Assembly (NCBI RefSeq): GCF_003315035.1 | Contig: NZ_QNRE01000002.1 | Coordinates: 186,001 to 250,000 of the forward strand | Direction: 5' to 3' | From: Nocardia puris | GTDB lineage: Bacteria > Actinomycetota > Actinomycetes > Mycobacteriales > Mycobacteriaceae | Length of the DNA: 64,000 nucleotides | In this document: positions 41,938 to 50,611 of the stretch, piece after piece | Layout of the letters: each line of letters opens with the position of its first letter | Position numbering within the stretch: the stretch's first letter is position 1 | Notes under the pieces: model-generated | Databases searched by the model: none | Told to the model about the DNA's origin: nothing | What the model saw: only the letters and a program-made list of their open reading frames with translations | Position numbers and translations under genes: made by a program

Positions 41938-42881
41938 GCGCGGGTCCGTCTCGGAAGCAGGGGCAGTACGCGATCGGCGAATTCGGTGAGCTCGGTGCCG
42001 GGGTCGTCGGCGACAAGGCGGATCACCAGGTGCTGGGCACCGGCGGACAGGTAGTCGTTCAGCCACGCGGCGGCCGCGGCGGGTGTGCCGGAGAACAGTG
42101 CCTGTAGGGAAGCGATCGCCTCGAGGGGAGCGCGGTAGTAGCGTTCGATGCTGTGCCGCAGGCGTTGTCGCGCCAGCTCGGGGTCATCGTCGATGCACAA
42201 CGTCGCGTAGAGCGCGGGCAGGACCGGCCGGGTCGCGGTGTGCTCGATGATCTTGTATTCGCTCGTGTAGTCACCGGCCGTCACCGGGTAGGGGAGCCAA
42301 CCGTCGGCGAGGTGGGCGACGCGCCGCAGCGCGGGTCCGCCGCTTCCGGCCAGCCAGATCGGCGGACCCGCCGGCCGCGTGGGTGGAGGCAGGAGCCGCA
42401 CGTCCTGGAAGGCGAAGTGCGCTCCTTCGTGCGTGACCTCCGTGCTGGACCACAGGTGCCGCAGAATGTCGATCGTTTCCGCCAGGCGGTCGGCGCGGGT
42501 TCGGAAATCGATTCCCATGGCAGCGTATTGGGCACGGGTGCCGGGGGTCGGGAACCCGATGCCCATACCCGCGATCAGCCGCCCCTCCGACAACCGGTCG
42601 AGGGTTGCCAGCTGATGGGCCAGCAGGATCGGATGACGTAGCGCGGGCAGCAACACGGCCGTGCCGAGCGTCGGACGGGTGGTGGCCTGGGCGACCGCGG
42701 CCAGCACCATGAGCGGATCCGCGCGTGGTCTGGTGACCGGGCTGTCGCCTGCCCATACCGAGTCGAATCCGCATCTCTCAGCGCATCGGGCCAGGTCGAC
42801 GAAGGCCGTCATGTCGTGCGCGCCCAGCACGGCCTGATCCCGTGTCGGCAGCAGATAGCCGATCTTCACTGTGCTTCCCAC
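41934..42881 (-). CDS. LLM-class F420-dependent oxidoreductase
   Basis: A 315-residue TIM-barrel enzyme of the luciferase-like group, with 'GFDSVWAGDSP', 'RPTLGTAVLLPALRHPILLAHQLATLDRLSEGRLIAGMGIGFP' and 'PPIWLAGSGGPALRRVAHLADGWLPYP', all diagnostic. Actinomycete members usually use F420; this one is not distinguishable from FMN types by sequence. GTG 42881 is six bases after the quinone oxidoreductase stop (42888), and the hydrolase gene overlaps by 4 bp, so the three genes form an operon. Confidence 0.85.
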   Translation of the reverse strand: MGSTVKIGYLLPTRDQAVLGAHDMTAFVDLARCAERCGFDSVWAGDSPVTRPRADPLMVLAAVAQATTRPTLGTAVLLPALRHPILLAHQLATLDRLSEGRLIAGMGIGFPTPGTRAQYAAMGIDFRTRADRLAETIDILRHLWSSTEVTHEGAHFAFQDVRLLPPPTRPAGPPIWLAGSGGPALRRVAHLADGWLPYPVTAGDYTSEYKIIEHTATRPVLPALYATLCIDDDPELARQRLRHSIERYYRAPLEAIASLQALFSGTPAAAAAWLNDYLSAGAQHLVIRLVADDPGTELTEFADRVLPLLPRRTRA

Positions 42882-42887
42882 GAGCGA

Positions 42888-43868
42888 CTACCGGGCGCTG
42901 CGCGGTGCCGTCGTATCGAAACGACCGGGACCGGCGACGGTCAGTACGATCTTGCCGGTGGTGTGCCCGCGCCCGACCAGCTGATTGGCCTCCGCCGCGC
43001 GCGCCAGCGGCAACTCGCTGTCGATATGCACGCTCAGCCGGTCCTCGTCCACGAGCCGTGCCAGCGCGGCCAAACCCGCATGGTCGGGTTCGACCAGGAA
43101 TCCGGCGGCGCGCACCCCCAGTTCGGCCGCCCGAGCGGTCATTCCGGGAGTCCACGCACTCTGCGCGTTGACCATGATTCCGCCGGGGCGCAGGCACCGC
43201 AGCGCGCCGAGGGCGCCATCACCGCCGAACATCTGGATCACCGCATCGATATCGCCGACCGCGGTGGCGACATCGGTGGTGGTGTAGTCCACCACCTCGT
43301 CGGCCCCCAGTCCCTGGACGAAGGAATGTTTGGCGGCGCTCGCGGTGCCGATCACATAGGCCCCCAACGACTTGGCGATCTGCACCGCCAGATGCCCGAC
43401 TCCGCCGGCGGCCGCTGTGACCAGTACCCGCTGCCCGGGACCTACTTGGGCCACATCGACCAGCATCTGCCATGCGGTGAGTCCGGCCAGCGGTAGCGCG
43501 GCCGCCTCCGCGAAGGTCGACTTGCGCGGCATCGGCGCGAAGTGACGGGCGGGCGCGGTGACATACTCCGCGTAGGCACCCGCCTGCCGGGGGAACCACG
43601 GCATCCCGAATACCCGATCGCCGGGCTGGAACCGGGTGGTGCCGTATCCGACCTCGGCGACTACACCGGCAAGGTCCCAGCCGTGGATGAACGGCAGTTC
43701 GAGGATCCGGTTGTAGGCGGAGCCCTGGGCGGTATAGGCATCGACCGGATTCACTCCGGCCGCAACCACTTCCACAAGGACCTCACCGAATACGGGTGTC
43801 GGCCGGTCGATCTCGGCCACCCGCATGTTGTCCAGGCTTCCCCATTGTTCCTGCAGCACTGCCAGCAC
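42888..43868 (-). CDS. NADP-dependent zinc-less quinone oxidoreductase (MDR family)
   Basis: A 326-residue medium-chain reductase. 'GVNPVDAYTAQG' and 'HGWDLAGVVAEVG' near the N-terminus, 'TAAAGGVGHLAVQIAKSLGA' as nucleotide-binding loop and 'LGADEVVDYTTTDV' are typical of the zinc-free quinone oxidoreductase branch. GTG 43868 is preceded by GGAGGA with a 6-bp gap; the longer open frame to 43940 crosses the operators. It is first in the operon 43868-41242, divergent from the SnoaL gene, and controlled presumably by the TetR at 44538. Confidence 0.85.
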   Translation of the reverse strand: MLAVLQEQWGSLDNMRVAEIDRPTPVFGEVLVEVVAAGVNPVDAYTAQGSAYNRILELPFIHGWDLAGVVAEVGYGTTRFQPGDRVFGMPWFPRQAGAYAEYVTAPARHFAPMPRKSTFAEAAALPLAGLTAWQMLVDVAQVGPGQRVLVTAAAGGVGHLAVQIAKSLGAYVIGTASAAKHSFVQGLGADEVVDYTTTDVATAVGDIDAVIQMFGGDGALGALRCLRPGGIMVNAQSAWTPGMTARAAELGVRAAGFLVEPDHAGLAALARLVDEDRLSVHIDSELPLARAAEANQLVGRGHTTGKIVLTVAGPGRFDTTAPRSAR

Positions 43869-43896
43869 GACGAATCCTCCACGATCACTCAGAAAA

Positions 43897-43911
43897 GTAC
43901 AGGGAATGTAC
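43897..43911. promoter_or_regulatory. Inverted repeat GTACA-N5-TGTAC
   Basis: Perfect 5-bp dyad GTACAGGGAATGTAC, 30-45 bp before the oxidoreductase start codon. CTGTACAG at 43942-43949 repeats the same GTAC-centred element. Both lie in the divergent promoter region and are likely operators for the TetR encoded downstream or for another regulator. Confidence 0.6.
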
Positions 43912-43931
43912 ATGGACGACCGTACTATTAG

Positions 43932-43960
43932 TTGACCCACTCTGTACAGCAGGTTTTACT
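43932..43960 (+). promoter_or_regulatory. Promoter for the SnoaL/TetR unit
   Basis: TTGACC (43932-43937) and TTTACT (43955-43960), spacer 17 bp, resemble -35 and -10 elements of the housekeeping sigma. The palindrome CTGTACAG (43942-43949) sits inside the spacer, where a repressor would block polymerase. Transcription would run to the ATG at 44036. Confidence 0.6.
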
Positions 43961-43987
43961 GTCAGGAGCGATCATCGCCCACGGATC

Positions 43988-44003
43988 GACTGTCCGACTG
44001 TCC
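43988..44003 (+). promoter_or_regulatory. Tandem GACTGTCC half-sites
   Basis: The octamer GACTGTCC occurs twice in a row just before the SnoaL gene, and matches one arm of the palindrome GGACAGCTGTCC at 44511-44522. It may therefore be a second binding site for the TetR. Its distance from the start codon at 44036 is about 33 bp. Confidence 0.45.
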
Positions 44004-44035
44004 AACTACTTCCTCGAGGAAACCGGAGAGCTGCC

Positions 44036-44503
44036 ATGACGAGAACCCCAATCGAGACGGTGCGGATCTACGCGAAAGCCAAGTCGCGCGCCGATGTCGA
44101 GGCCGCACTGTCGACCTGCCACGACGACGCGATGCTGGAAACCGTTCCGTTCCGGGTCGTCAGCCGTAGCAGGACCGAGGCGACCGGGCATCTGAACGGA
44201 TTCTTCCGCGCCTTCCCCGACTACTCGGTCAAGCTCGAATACCTGCACGAAACCGGTGATCTCGTGGTCGGTGCCGGGACCATCCACGCCACCATGGTCG
44301 GCCCGCTGGCCGGTATCGAACCGACCGACCGCCGCTTCGCGCTGCCGTTCGCCTGTCACTGGCGTGTCCGCGACGGCCTGATCGCGCGGGAGCGGTTCTT
44401 CTTCGACTTCCACCAGATGTGCGAACAACTCGGCCTGTCGACCGATGCGGCGGCGGCGCGGTTCGCCGCCTGGCGCGACACCGCCCGGTCGCGCCGAGCC
44501 TGA
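44036..44503 (+). CDS. SnoaL-like/ester-cyclase family protein
   Basis: A 155-residue cone-shaped alpha+beta protein of the NTF2/SnoaL-like family, with the pattern 'GFFRAFPDYSVKLEYLHETGDLVVGAGTIHATMVG' and the final 'ACHWRVRDGLIARERFFFDFHQM'. Members are polyketide cyclases, ketosteroid isomerases or small-molecule binders. The Asp/His pair typical of active cyclases may be represented by Asp and His in the cavity ('FDFHQM'), but no activity can be assigned. ATG 44036 has GGAGAG upstream. It probably cotranscribes with the TetR gene. Confidence 0.72.
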   Translation: MTRTPIETVRIYAKAKSRADVEAALSTCHDDAMLETVPFRVVSRSRTEATGHLNGFFRAFPDYSVKLEYLHETGDLVVGAGTIHATMVGPLAGIEPTDRRFALPFACHWRVRDGLIARERFFFDFHQMCEQLGLSTDAAAARFAAWRDTARSRRA

Positions 44504-44510
44504 AATCCCC

Positions 44511-44522
44511 GGACAGCTGTCC
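44511..44522. promoter_or_regulatory. Perfect 12-bp palindrome before the TetR gene
   Basis: GGACAGCTGTCC lies 8 bp after the SnoaL stop and 15 bp before the TetR start, a position typical for autoregulation. Its arms recur as TGTCC at 43991-44003 upstream of the SnoaL gene. Confidence 0.6.
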
Positions 44523-44537
44523 TAGTAGCCTGTCCGC

Positions 44538-45170
44538 ATGGACAAGAGGGTGCAGCGCGGACTTCGATCGCGACAGATCATTCTGGACCGGGCGATGAAC
44601 ATCGCCTCGGTGGAAGGACTGGAAAGCCTGTCCGTGCGGCGCCTGGCCACTGAACTCGAGATCAGCAAGAGTGGTGTCTTCGCGCAGTTCGGGTCCAAGG
44701 AGGAGCTGCAACTGGCGACGGTGCGGGCCGCGATCGATGTGTTCTCCGCCCGGGTGATCCGCCCGGCCATGAGGGTGCCCGCCGGGATCCGGCGGGTCAG
44801 GGCGCTGTCCGAATCATGGATGGACTACGCGCGACAGCCTGTATTCGAAGGCGGCTGCTTCTTCATCTCGGTGGCGCCCGAATTCGACACCCGCCCCGGA
44901 CGAGTCCGCGACGCTCTGGCCGCGGCCCGCCGCGACTGGCACACCCTCTACACGACCACTGTCACCGAGGCCCAGCAACTGAGCGAGATACACCCCGGCA
45001 TCGAGGCGGCCGACCTGGCCTTCGAACTCGACGCGATCGCCCGTATCGCCGCCGAGGACGCCGCTTTGCTCGACGACTACCCGCGATACGACCGAGCCCG
45101 GCGGATCATCGCGAACCGCCTGCGCGCGGCGGCGACCGATCCAGCGGCACTCGACCGCGACCTGCACTGA
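44538..45170 (+). CDS. TetR-family regulator
   Basis: A 210-residue TetR protein with HTH 'IILDRAMNIASVEGLESLSVRRLATELEISKSGVFAQFGSKEELQLATV' and a C-terminal helical ligand domain containing 'WMDYARQPVFEGGCFFISVAPEFDTRPG'. The FEGGCFF segment is a hallmark of the TetR subgroup that controls quinone reductase and oxidoreductase genes. ATG 44538 directly follows the palindrome. It probably represses both the SnoaL/TetR unit and the divergent oxidoreductase operon; the ligand is unknown. Confidence 0.85.
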   Translation: MDKRVQRGLRSRQIILDRAMNIASVEGLESLSVRRLATELEISKSGVFAQFGSKEELQLATVRAAIDVFSARVIRPAMRVPAGIRRVRALSESWMDYARQPVFEGGCFFISVAPEFDTRPGRVRDALAAARRDWHTLYTTTVTEAQQLSEIHPGIEAADLAFELDAIARIAAEDAALLDDYPRYDRARRIIANRLRAAATDPAALDRDLH

Positions 45171-45459
45171 CAACCGGGCCAAGGAAGCCGGGGTGATGCC
45201 CCGCAGCCACGATCGGGAGCCGGCGATGGGAACCGCTGGCCCAATCGTATGACCGGCCCGCGATGCTTCCCCGACCATGGGTGGCGTGCCCGTGCGGTGG
45301 GAGTGGCCGGCAGCGGGCCGCGTTGTCACGGGAGATTGCCGGTGGCGCGGGTGACGGGGTCGGCCAGGTACGGAGTATTCGACGAAGGTGTCACCCCCGG
45401 CCGGCCGTAGTTCGCGTGGCGTCGCGATGAATTCCGCGCTCGGGCGCAGTCTGGTCTAT

Positions 45460-46026
45460 ATGGGCAGACTCATCTATGGCTTCACCGTCTCGGTCGACGG
45501 GTACATCGCGGACGCGCGGGGCAGTATCGACTGGTCCGATCCGAGCGACGAGCTCCACCAGTACTGGAACGACTTCGAGCGGGAGACCGCGCTGTCGTTC
45601 TACGGGCGGCGGCTCTACGACCTGATGTCCGCGTACTGGCCGACCGCCGACCAAGCTCCGGACGCCACGCCGCTGATCGTCGACTTCGCCCGAATCTGGC
45701 GCGACATGCCCAAGGTCGTGTTCTCACGCACCTTGGAGTCGGTCGACTGGAACTCCCGCCTGGAACGCGGCGACCCGGTGGAGGTGGTGCGGAGGCTGAA
45801 AGCCGAGACCGACGGCCAATTGGAGGTGGCGGGTGCGACGCTGGCCGCACCGATCGTGCGGGCCGGACTGGTGGACGAGTTCCGGATCGTGATCGCACCC
45901 ACGGCGGTGGGCGGCGGCATACCGTTCCTTCCGACCCTGCCGTCGTGGATCCCCCTGCGACTGCTGGAGAACCGCACCTTCCCCGGCGGGACAGTTCTCC
46001 TGCGTTACGAGGCGATACGCGAATGA
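45460..46026 (+). CDS. Dihydrofolate reductase-like (RibD C-terminal domain) protein
   Basis: A 188-residue protein: 'GRLIYGFTVSVDGYIADARGSIDW' and 'GRRLYDLMSAYWP', then 'KVVFSRTLESVDWNSRLERGD' and 'LEVAGATLAAPIVRAGLVDEFRIVIAPTAVGGGIPFL'. These belong to the small RibD_C/DHFR-like group of NADPH enzymes, which is distinct from the folate-cycle DHFR. The substrate is unknown. ATG 45460 is chosen because the upstream in-frame extension (45388) has no domain sequence. The 289-bp gap before it (45171-45459) holds no gene I can support. Confidence 0.82.
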   Translation: MGRLIYGFTVSVDGYIADARGSIDWSDPSDELHQYWNDFERETALSFYGRRLYDLMSAYWPTADQAPDATPLIVDFARIWRDMPKVVFSRTLESVDWNSRLERGDPVEVVRRLKAETDGQLEVAGATLAAPIVRAGLVDEFRIVIAPTAVGGGIPFLPTLPSWIPLRLLENRTFPGGTVLLRYEAIRE

Positions 46027-46145
46027 GCGGACACGCGGGCTCACGCCGGCCGCGATAGCCACAGGCGCGACCGGCACCCGTCGCTCCTGTCGATTCGGGA
46101 CGCTCGCGCGCGATCGGTTCGGTGTACGTGGGTGTGCGCTGGCGC

Positions 46146-47051
46146 TCAGCGCGAGTGGGCTGGGAGGTGGGTGAGGAGGTGTTCGCAGTGAGCGAGCAGC
46201 TGCGCGCGCAATTCCGCCGCGCGGTCGGCGAGCTCGGATTGCGTGCGGACGTATTCGGCTCGGCCGGTGGGGGTTTCGATGGGGACCGGGGTGTAGCCGT
46301 AGGCGGTGAGGTCGTAGGGGCTGGCGCGCATGTCGAGTTCGCGAGCGGCGCAGGCTAGGTCGAAGCAGTCGAGGAGGAAGTTCGAGGGGATCAGGGGGAC
46401 CAGTTTGAAGGTCCACTTGTACAAGTCCATGTTGGCGTGGAGGCAGCCGGGTTGTTCGGTGGCGACCTGGTTTTCGCGGGTGAGGGGGGTGGCGTTGCGG
46501 CCGACGGCGTCGGGGGTGAAGAAGCGGTAGGCGTCGAAGTGGGTGCAGCGCAACGCCATTGATTCGACTACCGCGTCGGTGCCCGCGCGGCCGAGGCGCA
46601 GCGGCACTGTGCGGTGGCGGACCTCGTCGGTGTGGTAGACCATCGCCCACTCGTGGAGTCCGAAGCAGGACAACCGGGGTGGGCGGGATGCGGTGGCGCG
46701 CAACAGTTTCGCGATGAATTCGAGAGTGCCCGCGCGGCGTTCCAGGTACTCCGGGTCGGGCGCGAACACATCGGGCTCGCCCACTCGGTGGTACCCGCGC
46801 GTGCCGTCGTACTCCCGCGCCTCCGCGAGCGCGTTCCCGATACCCGGATGCCAGCGCCGCAGCTGCGCGGGCTTGTGGCCGTAGTAGGTGAACAGGAAGT
46901 CGATCACCGGGTGGGTGGTCCCCGCCGCCCGCCGCTCGAGATACGGCCCGGCGAGCCGATCGAACCGCTCCCGGTACGCGGCCGCCGCGGCCCGCCACTC
47001 GACCGGCGAGAGTACTCGCGGGTCGTGTCCGGGATCGTCGTGCGTGCTCAC
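46146..47051 (-). CDS. Conserved protein usually annotated as 3-methyladenine DNA glycosylase
   Basis: A 301-residue protein with the family's sequence 'VLSPVEWRAAAAAYRERFDRLAGPYLERRAAGTTHPVIDFLFTYYGHKPAQLRRWHPG', 'FGLHEWAMVYH' and 'GCLHANMDLYKW'. This actinomycete family is often labelled 3-methyladenine DNA glycosylase; I know no direct proof, and no helix-hairpin-helix motif with a catalytic Asp is evident to me. GTG 47051 follows GGAGAA. It is followed downstream by the 46027-46145 gap, and its promoter lies in 47052-47210. Confidence 0.65.
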   Translation of the reverse strand: MSTHDDPGHDPRVLSPVEWRAAAAAYRERFDRLAGPYLERRAAGTTHPVIDFLFTYYGHKPAQLRRWHPGIGNALAEAREYDGTRGYHRVGEPDVFAPDPEYLERRAGTLEFIAKLLRATASRPPRLSCFGLHEWAMVYHTDEVRHRTVPLRLGRAGTDAVVESMALRCTHFDAYRFFTPDAVGRNATPLTRENQVATEQPGCLHANMDLYKWTFKLVPLIPSNFLLDCFDLACAARELDMRASPYDLTAYGYTPVPIETPTGRAEYVRTQSELADRAAELRAQLLAHCEHLLTHLPAHSR

Positions 47052-47210
47052 CGGACCATTCTCCCGCACCGGCCTCGGGTGGCCGCTCTGCCCCCGGACC
47101 TCGGTGTTCGGCCCGGCGGAACTGCCCGACGCACTGGCGAATTCGTATCGCAGGGGCCGGGCACAACGAAGGCGTGTGCCGGGGTCGAGCTGGTCCGGTG
47201 GCATCGGTAC

Positions 47211-49037
47211 TCAGGCCGCCACGGCCTCGGCCGCCCCCTCGAGCCGGGCGTACCGTCCTCCTTCGGCGATCAGCGACGCGTGGTCGCCGCGTTCGACCAC
47301 GCGCCCACCGTGCAGGACGGCGATCTGGTCGGCGTCGCGGATGGTGCTGAGCCGGTGGGCGATCGTGATGACCGTGCGGCCCCGCGCCACCACGTCGATG
47401 GCGGCCTGCACCGCGCGCTCGGTCTCGTTGTCGAGGGCGCTGGTGGCCTCGTCGAGGACCAGGACGCGCGGGTCGCGTAAGAGGGTGCGGGCCAGGGCGA
47501 TGCGTTGCTTCTCGCCGCCGGAGAATCGGTGGCCGCAGGCGCCGACCACGGTGTCGTAGCCCTGGGGGAGGGCGGTGATCAGGTCGTGGATCTGGGCGGC
47601 GCGGGCCGCGCGTTCGATCTCGGCGTCGGTGGCGCCGGGCTCGGCGTAGCGGAGGTTCTCGCGGATGGTGGTGTGCAGCAGATAGGACTCCTGCGAGACC
47701 ACGCCGACGATGCGGGCGAGGGTGGCCGACGGCAGGTCGCGGACGTCGACGCCGTCGATGGTCACCCGGCCGCCGGTGGTGTCGTGCAGCCGCGCGACCA
47801 GTGAGGCGAGGGTGGTCTTGCCCGACCCGGTCTCGCCGACCAGTGCCAGCGTCGAACCGGGAGGGACGACGAGCGATACGCCGTCGAGCACATCGGGGCC
47901 GGTGGGGTCGTAGCGGAAGCTGACGTCCTCGAACTGGACTTCGCCCGTGACGTCGCGCGGGTCGAGGTGGACCGGCCGGGCGGGCTCGTCGATCTCGACC
48001 GGGAGGTCGAGGTAGCCGAAGATCCGGCTGAACAGCGCCATCGAGCTGGTGACCTCGACACCCACGTCGAGCAGGCCCATCAGCGGCCGGAACAGCGCGG
48101 ATTGCAGGGTGGTGAAGGCGACCAGGGTGCCGATCGTCATGCCGCCGCTGGTCGCGGGGAATCCGGCGGCGAGGTAGATGAGGGCGGGGATCGCCGCGAA
48201 GACGATGTTCATGGTGGCCATCCGCCAGCGGCCCGCGAGGCGCGAGCGCACCTCGAGGCCGACCAGGTCGCGCGAGGTCTTCTCGAAGTGGGCGCCGGTG
48301 AGCGGGCCGGTGCCGAGTGTCTTGCCCAGCAGCACGCCGCTCACCGACAGTCCCTCCTCGACCTGGCCGTGCAGGTCGGCGAGGCGGCGCTGGCGTGCGG
48401 CGGTGAGGTCGCGGCGCAGTACGGCCACGCGCCGGGTCAGCCAGATCGCCGGCGGCAGCACGACGAGCGACAGCAGCGACAGCCGCCAGGACAGGACGGC
48501 CATCGCCACGGCGGTGCCCGCGACGGTGGTGATATTGCCGGCGAAGGTGGTCGCGGTGGTGGTGACCACCGACTGCATGCCGCCCACGTCGTTGATCAGG
48601 CGCGATTGGACTTCGCCGCCGCGGGTACGGGTGAAGAACGCCGTCGACTGCCGCTGCAGGTGGCGGAACACGTCGGTGCGCAAGGTGTGCATGACCTGCT
48701 GGCCGACGGTGGTGGAGATCAACGTCTGGACGACGCCGAGCACCGCGGTGATCACGGTGACGGCGAGGATGCCGCCCACCGCCCAGAGCAGCAGCGTGAC
48801 GTTCTGGTGGGGCAGCGCGTCGTCGATCACCAAGCGCAGCAGGAACGGTGAGGCCAGGCTGATCGTCGACGCCGCGACGATCAGGACGGTCAGCACCGTG
48901 AGCTGAAGTGTGTAGGGCGCGAAGAGCGCGGCGATCCGGCGCAGGGAGACGGGCGACTCGCGCAGCTGCGCGCGGTCGGCCGGGTCGAGGCGGCGGGCAC
49001 GGCCGCCGCGGGGAGATTCGTTGTCGTTCACAGGCAA
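47211..49037 (-). CDS. ABC exporter, fused permease-ATPase (half-transporter)
   Basis: A 608-residue type IV exporter half with six membrane helices in residues about 40-330 and a C-terminal nucleotide-binding domain. The P-loop is GETGSGKTT, the signature FSGGEKQRIALARTL and Walker B VLVLDEATSALD, with the H-loop 'ITIAHRLSTI'. It would work as a homodimer or heterodimer pumping a hydrophobic drug or lipid outward. It begins at ATG 49037 and is divergent from a MarR gene; the shared 73 bp contain the palindrome at 49062-49074. Confidence 0.9.
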   Translation of the reverse strand: MPVNDNESPRGGRARRLDPADRAQLRESPVSLRRIAALFAPYTLQLTVLTVLIVAASTISLASPFLLRLVIDDALPHQNVTLLLWAVGGILAVTVITAVLGVVQTLISTTVGQQVMHTLRTDVFRHLQRQSTAFFTRTRGGEVQSRLINDVGGMQSVVTTTATTFAGNITTVAGTAVAMAVLSWRLSLLSLVVLPPAIWLTRRVAVLRRDLTAARQRRLADLHGQVEEGLSVSGVLLGKTLGTGPLTGAHFEKTSRDLVGLEVRSRLAGRWRMATMNIVFAAIPALIYLAAGFPATSGGMTIGTLVAFTTLQSALFRPLMGLLDVGVEVTSSMALFSRIFGYLDLPVEIDEPARPVHLDPRDVTGEVQFEDVSFRYDPTGPDVLDGVSLVVPPGSTLALVGETGSGKTTLASLVARLHDTTGGRVTIDGVDVRDLPSATLARIVGVVSQESYLLHTTIRENLRYAEPGATDAEIERAARAAQIHDLITALPQGYDTVVGACGHRFSGGEKQRIALARTLLRDPRVLVLDEATSALDNETERAVQAAIDVVARGRTVITIAHRLSTIRDADQIAVLHGGRVVERGDHASLIAEGGRYARLEGAAEAVAA

Positions 49038-49061
49038 ACCCCCTCGGGTTGTGCGTTATGC

Positions 49062-49074
49062 TGAGGTTACCTCA
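49062..49074. promoter_or_regulatory. MarR-type operator in the divergent promoter
   Basis: TGAGGT-T-ACCTCA is a perfect 6-bp inverted repeat around one central base, 25 bp before the ABC start (49037) and 37 bp before the MarR start (49111). A second, weaker copy reads GGTTAGGTAAAC at 49080-49091. MarR regulators bind such short dyads. Confidence 0.65.
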
Positions 49075-49110
49075 CTATCCGGTTAGGTAAACAAACGGAG
49101 AGGCGGATTT

Positions 49111-49515
49111 GTGCCCGACACCGAGAGCGAGCTCCTGATGCAGGTGGCCAGGACGCTGCGCCGGCGCTGGGCGGCGGCATACGCGCCGCTGGGGTTGACC
49201 CCGCACCAGGCCCGCGCGATGCGGGTGATCGGTGAGCACGACGGGGTGCGGCTGTCCGCGATCGCCGAGGCGTTGCGCATCAGCCCTCGGTCGGCGACGG
49301 AGGTGGTGGACGCGCTGGAGGTGGCCGGATTGGTCACGCGCAGGCCCGATCCGACGGACCGTCGCGCGACGCTCGTCGCGGTGACCGAGAGGGGTGGGCG
49401 GACACTGGGCACCTTGTCCGAGGCCAGGGCGAAGGAAGCCGATGAGTTCTTCGGGCAGCTCAGCGGTCGTGAGCGGGCGGTGTTGCGCGACATCCTCGGC
49501 AAGCTCGCCGGCTGA
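49111..49515 (+). CDS. MarR-family regulator
   Basis: A 134-residue winged-helix protein: 'LGLTPHQARAMRVIGEHDGVRLSAIAEALRISPRSATEVVDALEVAGLVTRRPDPTDRRATLVAVTERG', with the DxR-x-x motif in the wing and dimer helices at both ends. It starts at GTG 49111 after GGAGAGG. It is divergent from the exporter and almost certainly its repressor, released by a drug or phenolic ligand. Confidence 0.88.
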   Translation: MPDTESELLMQVARTLRRRWAAAYAPLGLTPHQARAMRVIGEHDGVRLSAIAEALRISPRSATEVVDALEVAGLVTRRPDPTDRRATLVAVTERGGRTLGTLSEARAKEADEFFGQLSGRERAVLRDILGKLAG

Positions 49516-49546
49516 GTTGCGCGCGACCGCGCGGAGGCGGTTTCGA

Positions 49547-50611
49547 CTACTCCGCGTTGCGGTGGGTGGTGTCGCGCACCGTGCCGACGAACTCCTCGAC
49601 CAGGTCCTCCAAAGCGACGATCCCGATCGTCGTGCCGCGCGGGTCCACGACCCGCCCGAGATGGCTGCTGGTGCGGCGCAACCGGGCGAGCGCCTCGAAC
49701 AGCTCGGCGCTCGCGCTGAGCGTGGGCAAGGGGCGGATGTCGGTGCGGGGGACGGGGGTTCGCGGCCCGGCGGATTCGTCGGCGACCTTGTCGAGCACGT
49801 CTTTCACATGCAGGTAGCCGACCAGTGAGCCGTCGCTCGCGCGCACCGGGTACCGGGAGAAGCCGGTCTCGGAGACGGCGGTCTCGATATCGCCGAGGGT
49901 GGTGCCGTCGCCGCGCAGCGGCACCGAGCGGGTGACGGCCAGCGGCACCATCACGTCGGCGACCACGCGATCGGAGGTGCCCAGCGCCTGGGTGAGGCGG
50001 CGGTGCTCCTCCTCGTCCAGCAGTCCCTCCGACCGGGATTCGCCGATCATCTCCGCCAGTTCCACGCTGGAGACCGTGGCCTCGAGCTCGTCCTTGGGCT
50101 CGATGCGCAGCATCCGCAAGGTCAGGTTCGCCGCCAGGTTGTAGAACGCGATCAGCGGGCGCGCCAGCCGCAACCACACCAGGTGCGCCGGCACCAGCAG
50201 CAGCGCGGTGCGCTCCGGACCGGCCAGCGCGATGTTCTTCGGGATCATCTCGCCGAGCAGGATGTGCAGGATCACCACGATGGTCAGCGCGATCGCGAAC
50301 GACACCGGATGCAGCAGCTGATCGGGCAGTCCGACCAGGGCGAACGGCTGCTCCAGCAGGTGCGCGACCGCGGGCTCGCCGACCCGGCCCAGCAGGATCG
50401 AGCAGATGGTGATGCCGAGCTGCGCGGCCGCCAGCATCATCGACAGGTTCTCGCCCGCCTTGATCACCGTGGTCGCGTTGCGTTTGCCTTGTGCCGCAAG
50501 CGCTTCCAGGCGGTCGCGGCGCGCGGAGATGAGCGCGAACTCCGCGCCGACGAAGAACGCGTTGCCCGCCAGCAACACCACCGTGAGCAGCACGCCGAAC
50601 AGATCACCCAT
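49547..50611 (-). CDS. CNNM/CorC-HlyC family membrane protein (short form)
   Basis: A 354-residue protein. Residues 1-170 are a DUF21/CNNM membrane domain ('[35 protein letters not shown]' and '[11 protein letters not shown]'), followed by a CBS pair ('[17 protein letters not shown]' and '[11 protein letters not shown]'). No CorC_HlyC C-terminal domain is present. Members act in Mg or Co efflux or in stress tolerance; M. tuberculosis Rv1841c is the counterpart. It overlaps the longer paralogue upstream by 8 bp (50604-50611). Confidence 0.86.
   Translation of the reverse strand: MGDLFGVLLTVVLLAGNAFFVGAEFALISARRDRLEALAAQGKRNATTVIKAGENLSMMLAAAQLGITICSILLGRVGEPAVAHLLEQPFALVGLPDQLLHPVSFAIALTIVVILHILLGEMIPKNIALAGPERTALLLVPAHLVWLRLARPLIAFYNLAANLTLRMLRIEPKDELEATVSSVELAEMIGESRSEGLLDEEEHRRLTQALGTSDRVVADVMVPLAVTRSVPLRGDGTTLGDIETAVSETGFSRYPVRASDGSLVGYLHVKDVLDKVADESAGPRTPVPRTDIRPLPTLSASAELFEALARLRRTSSHLGRVVDPRGTTIGIVALEDLVEEFVGTVRDTTHRNAE

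Noticed and set aside
45181..45260. Possible riboswitch-like hairpin run before the DHFR-like gene
   Set aside because: The sequence has several short GC hairpins but lacks the conserved cores of cobalamin, SAM, TPP or glycine classes. Nothing to support a call.
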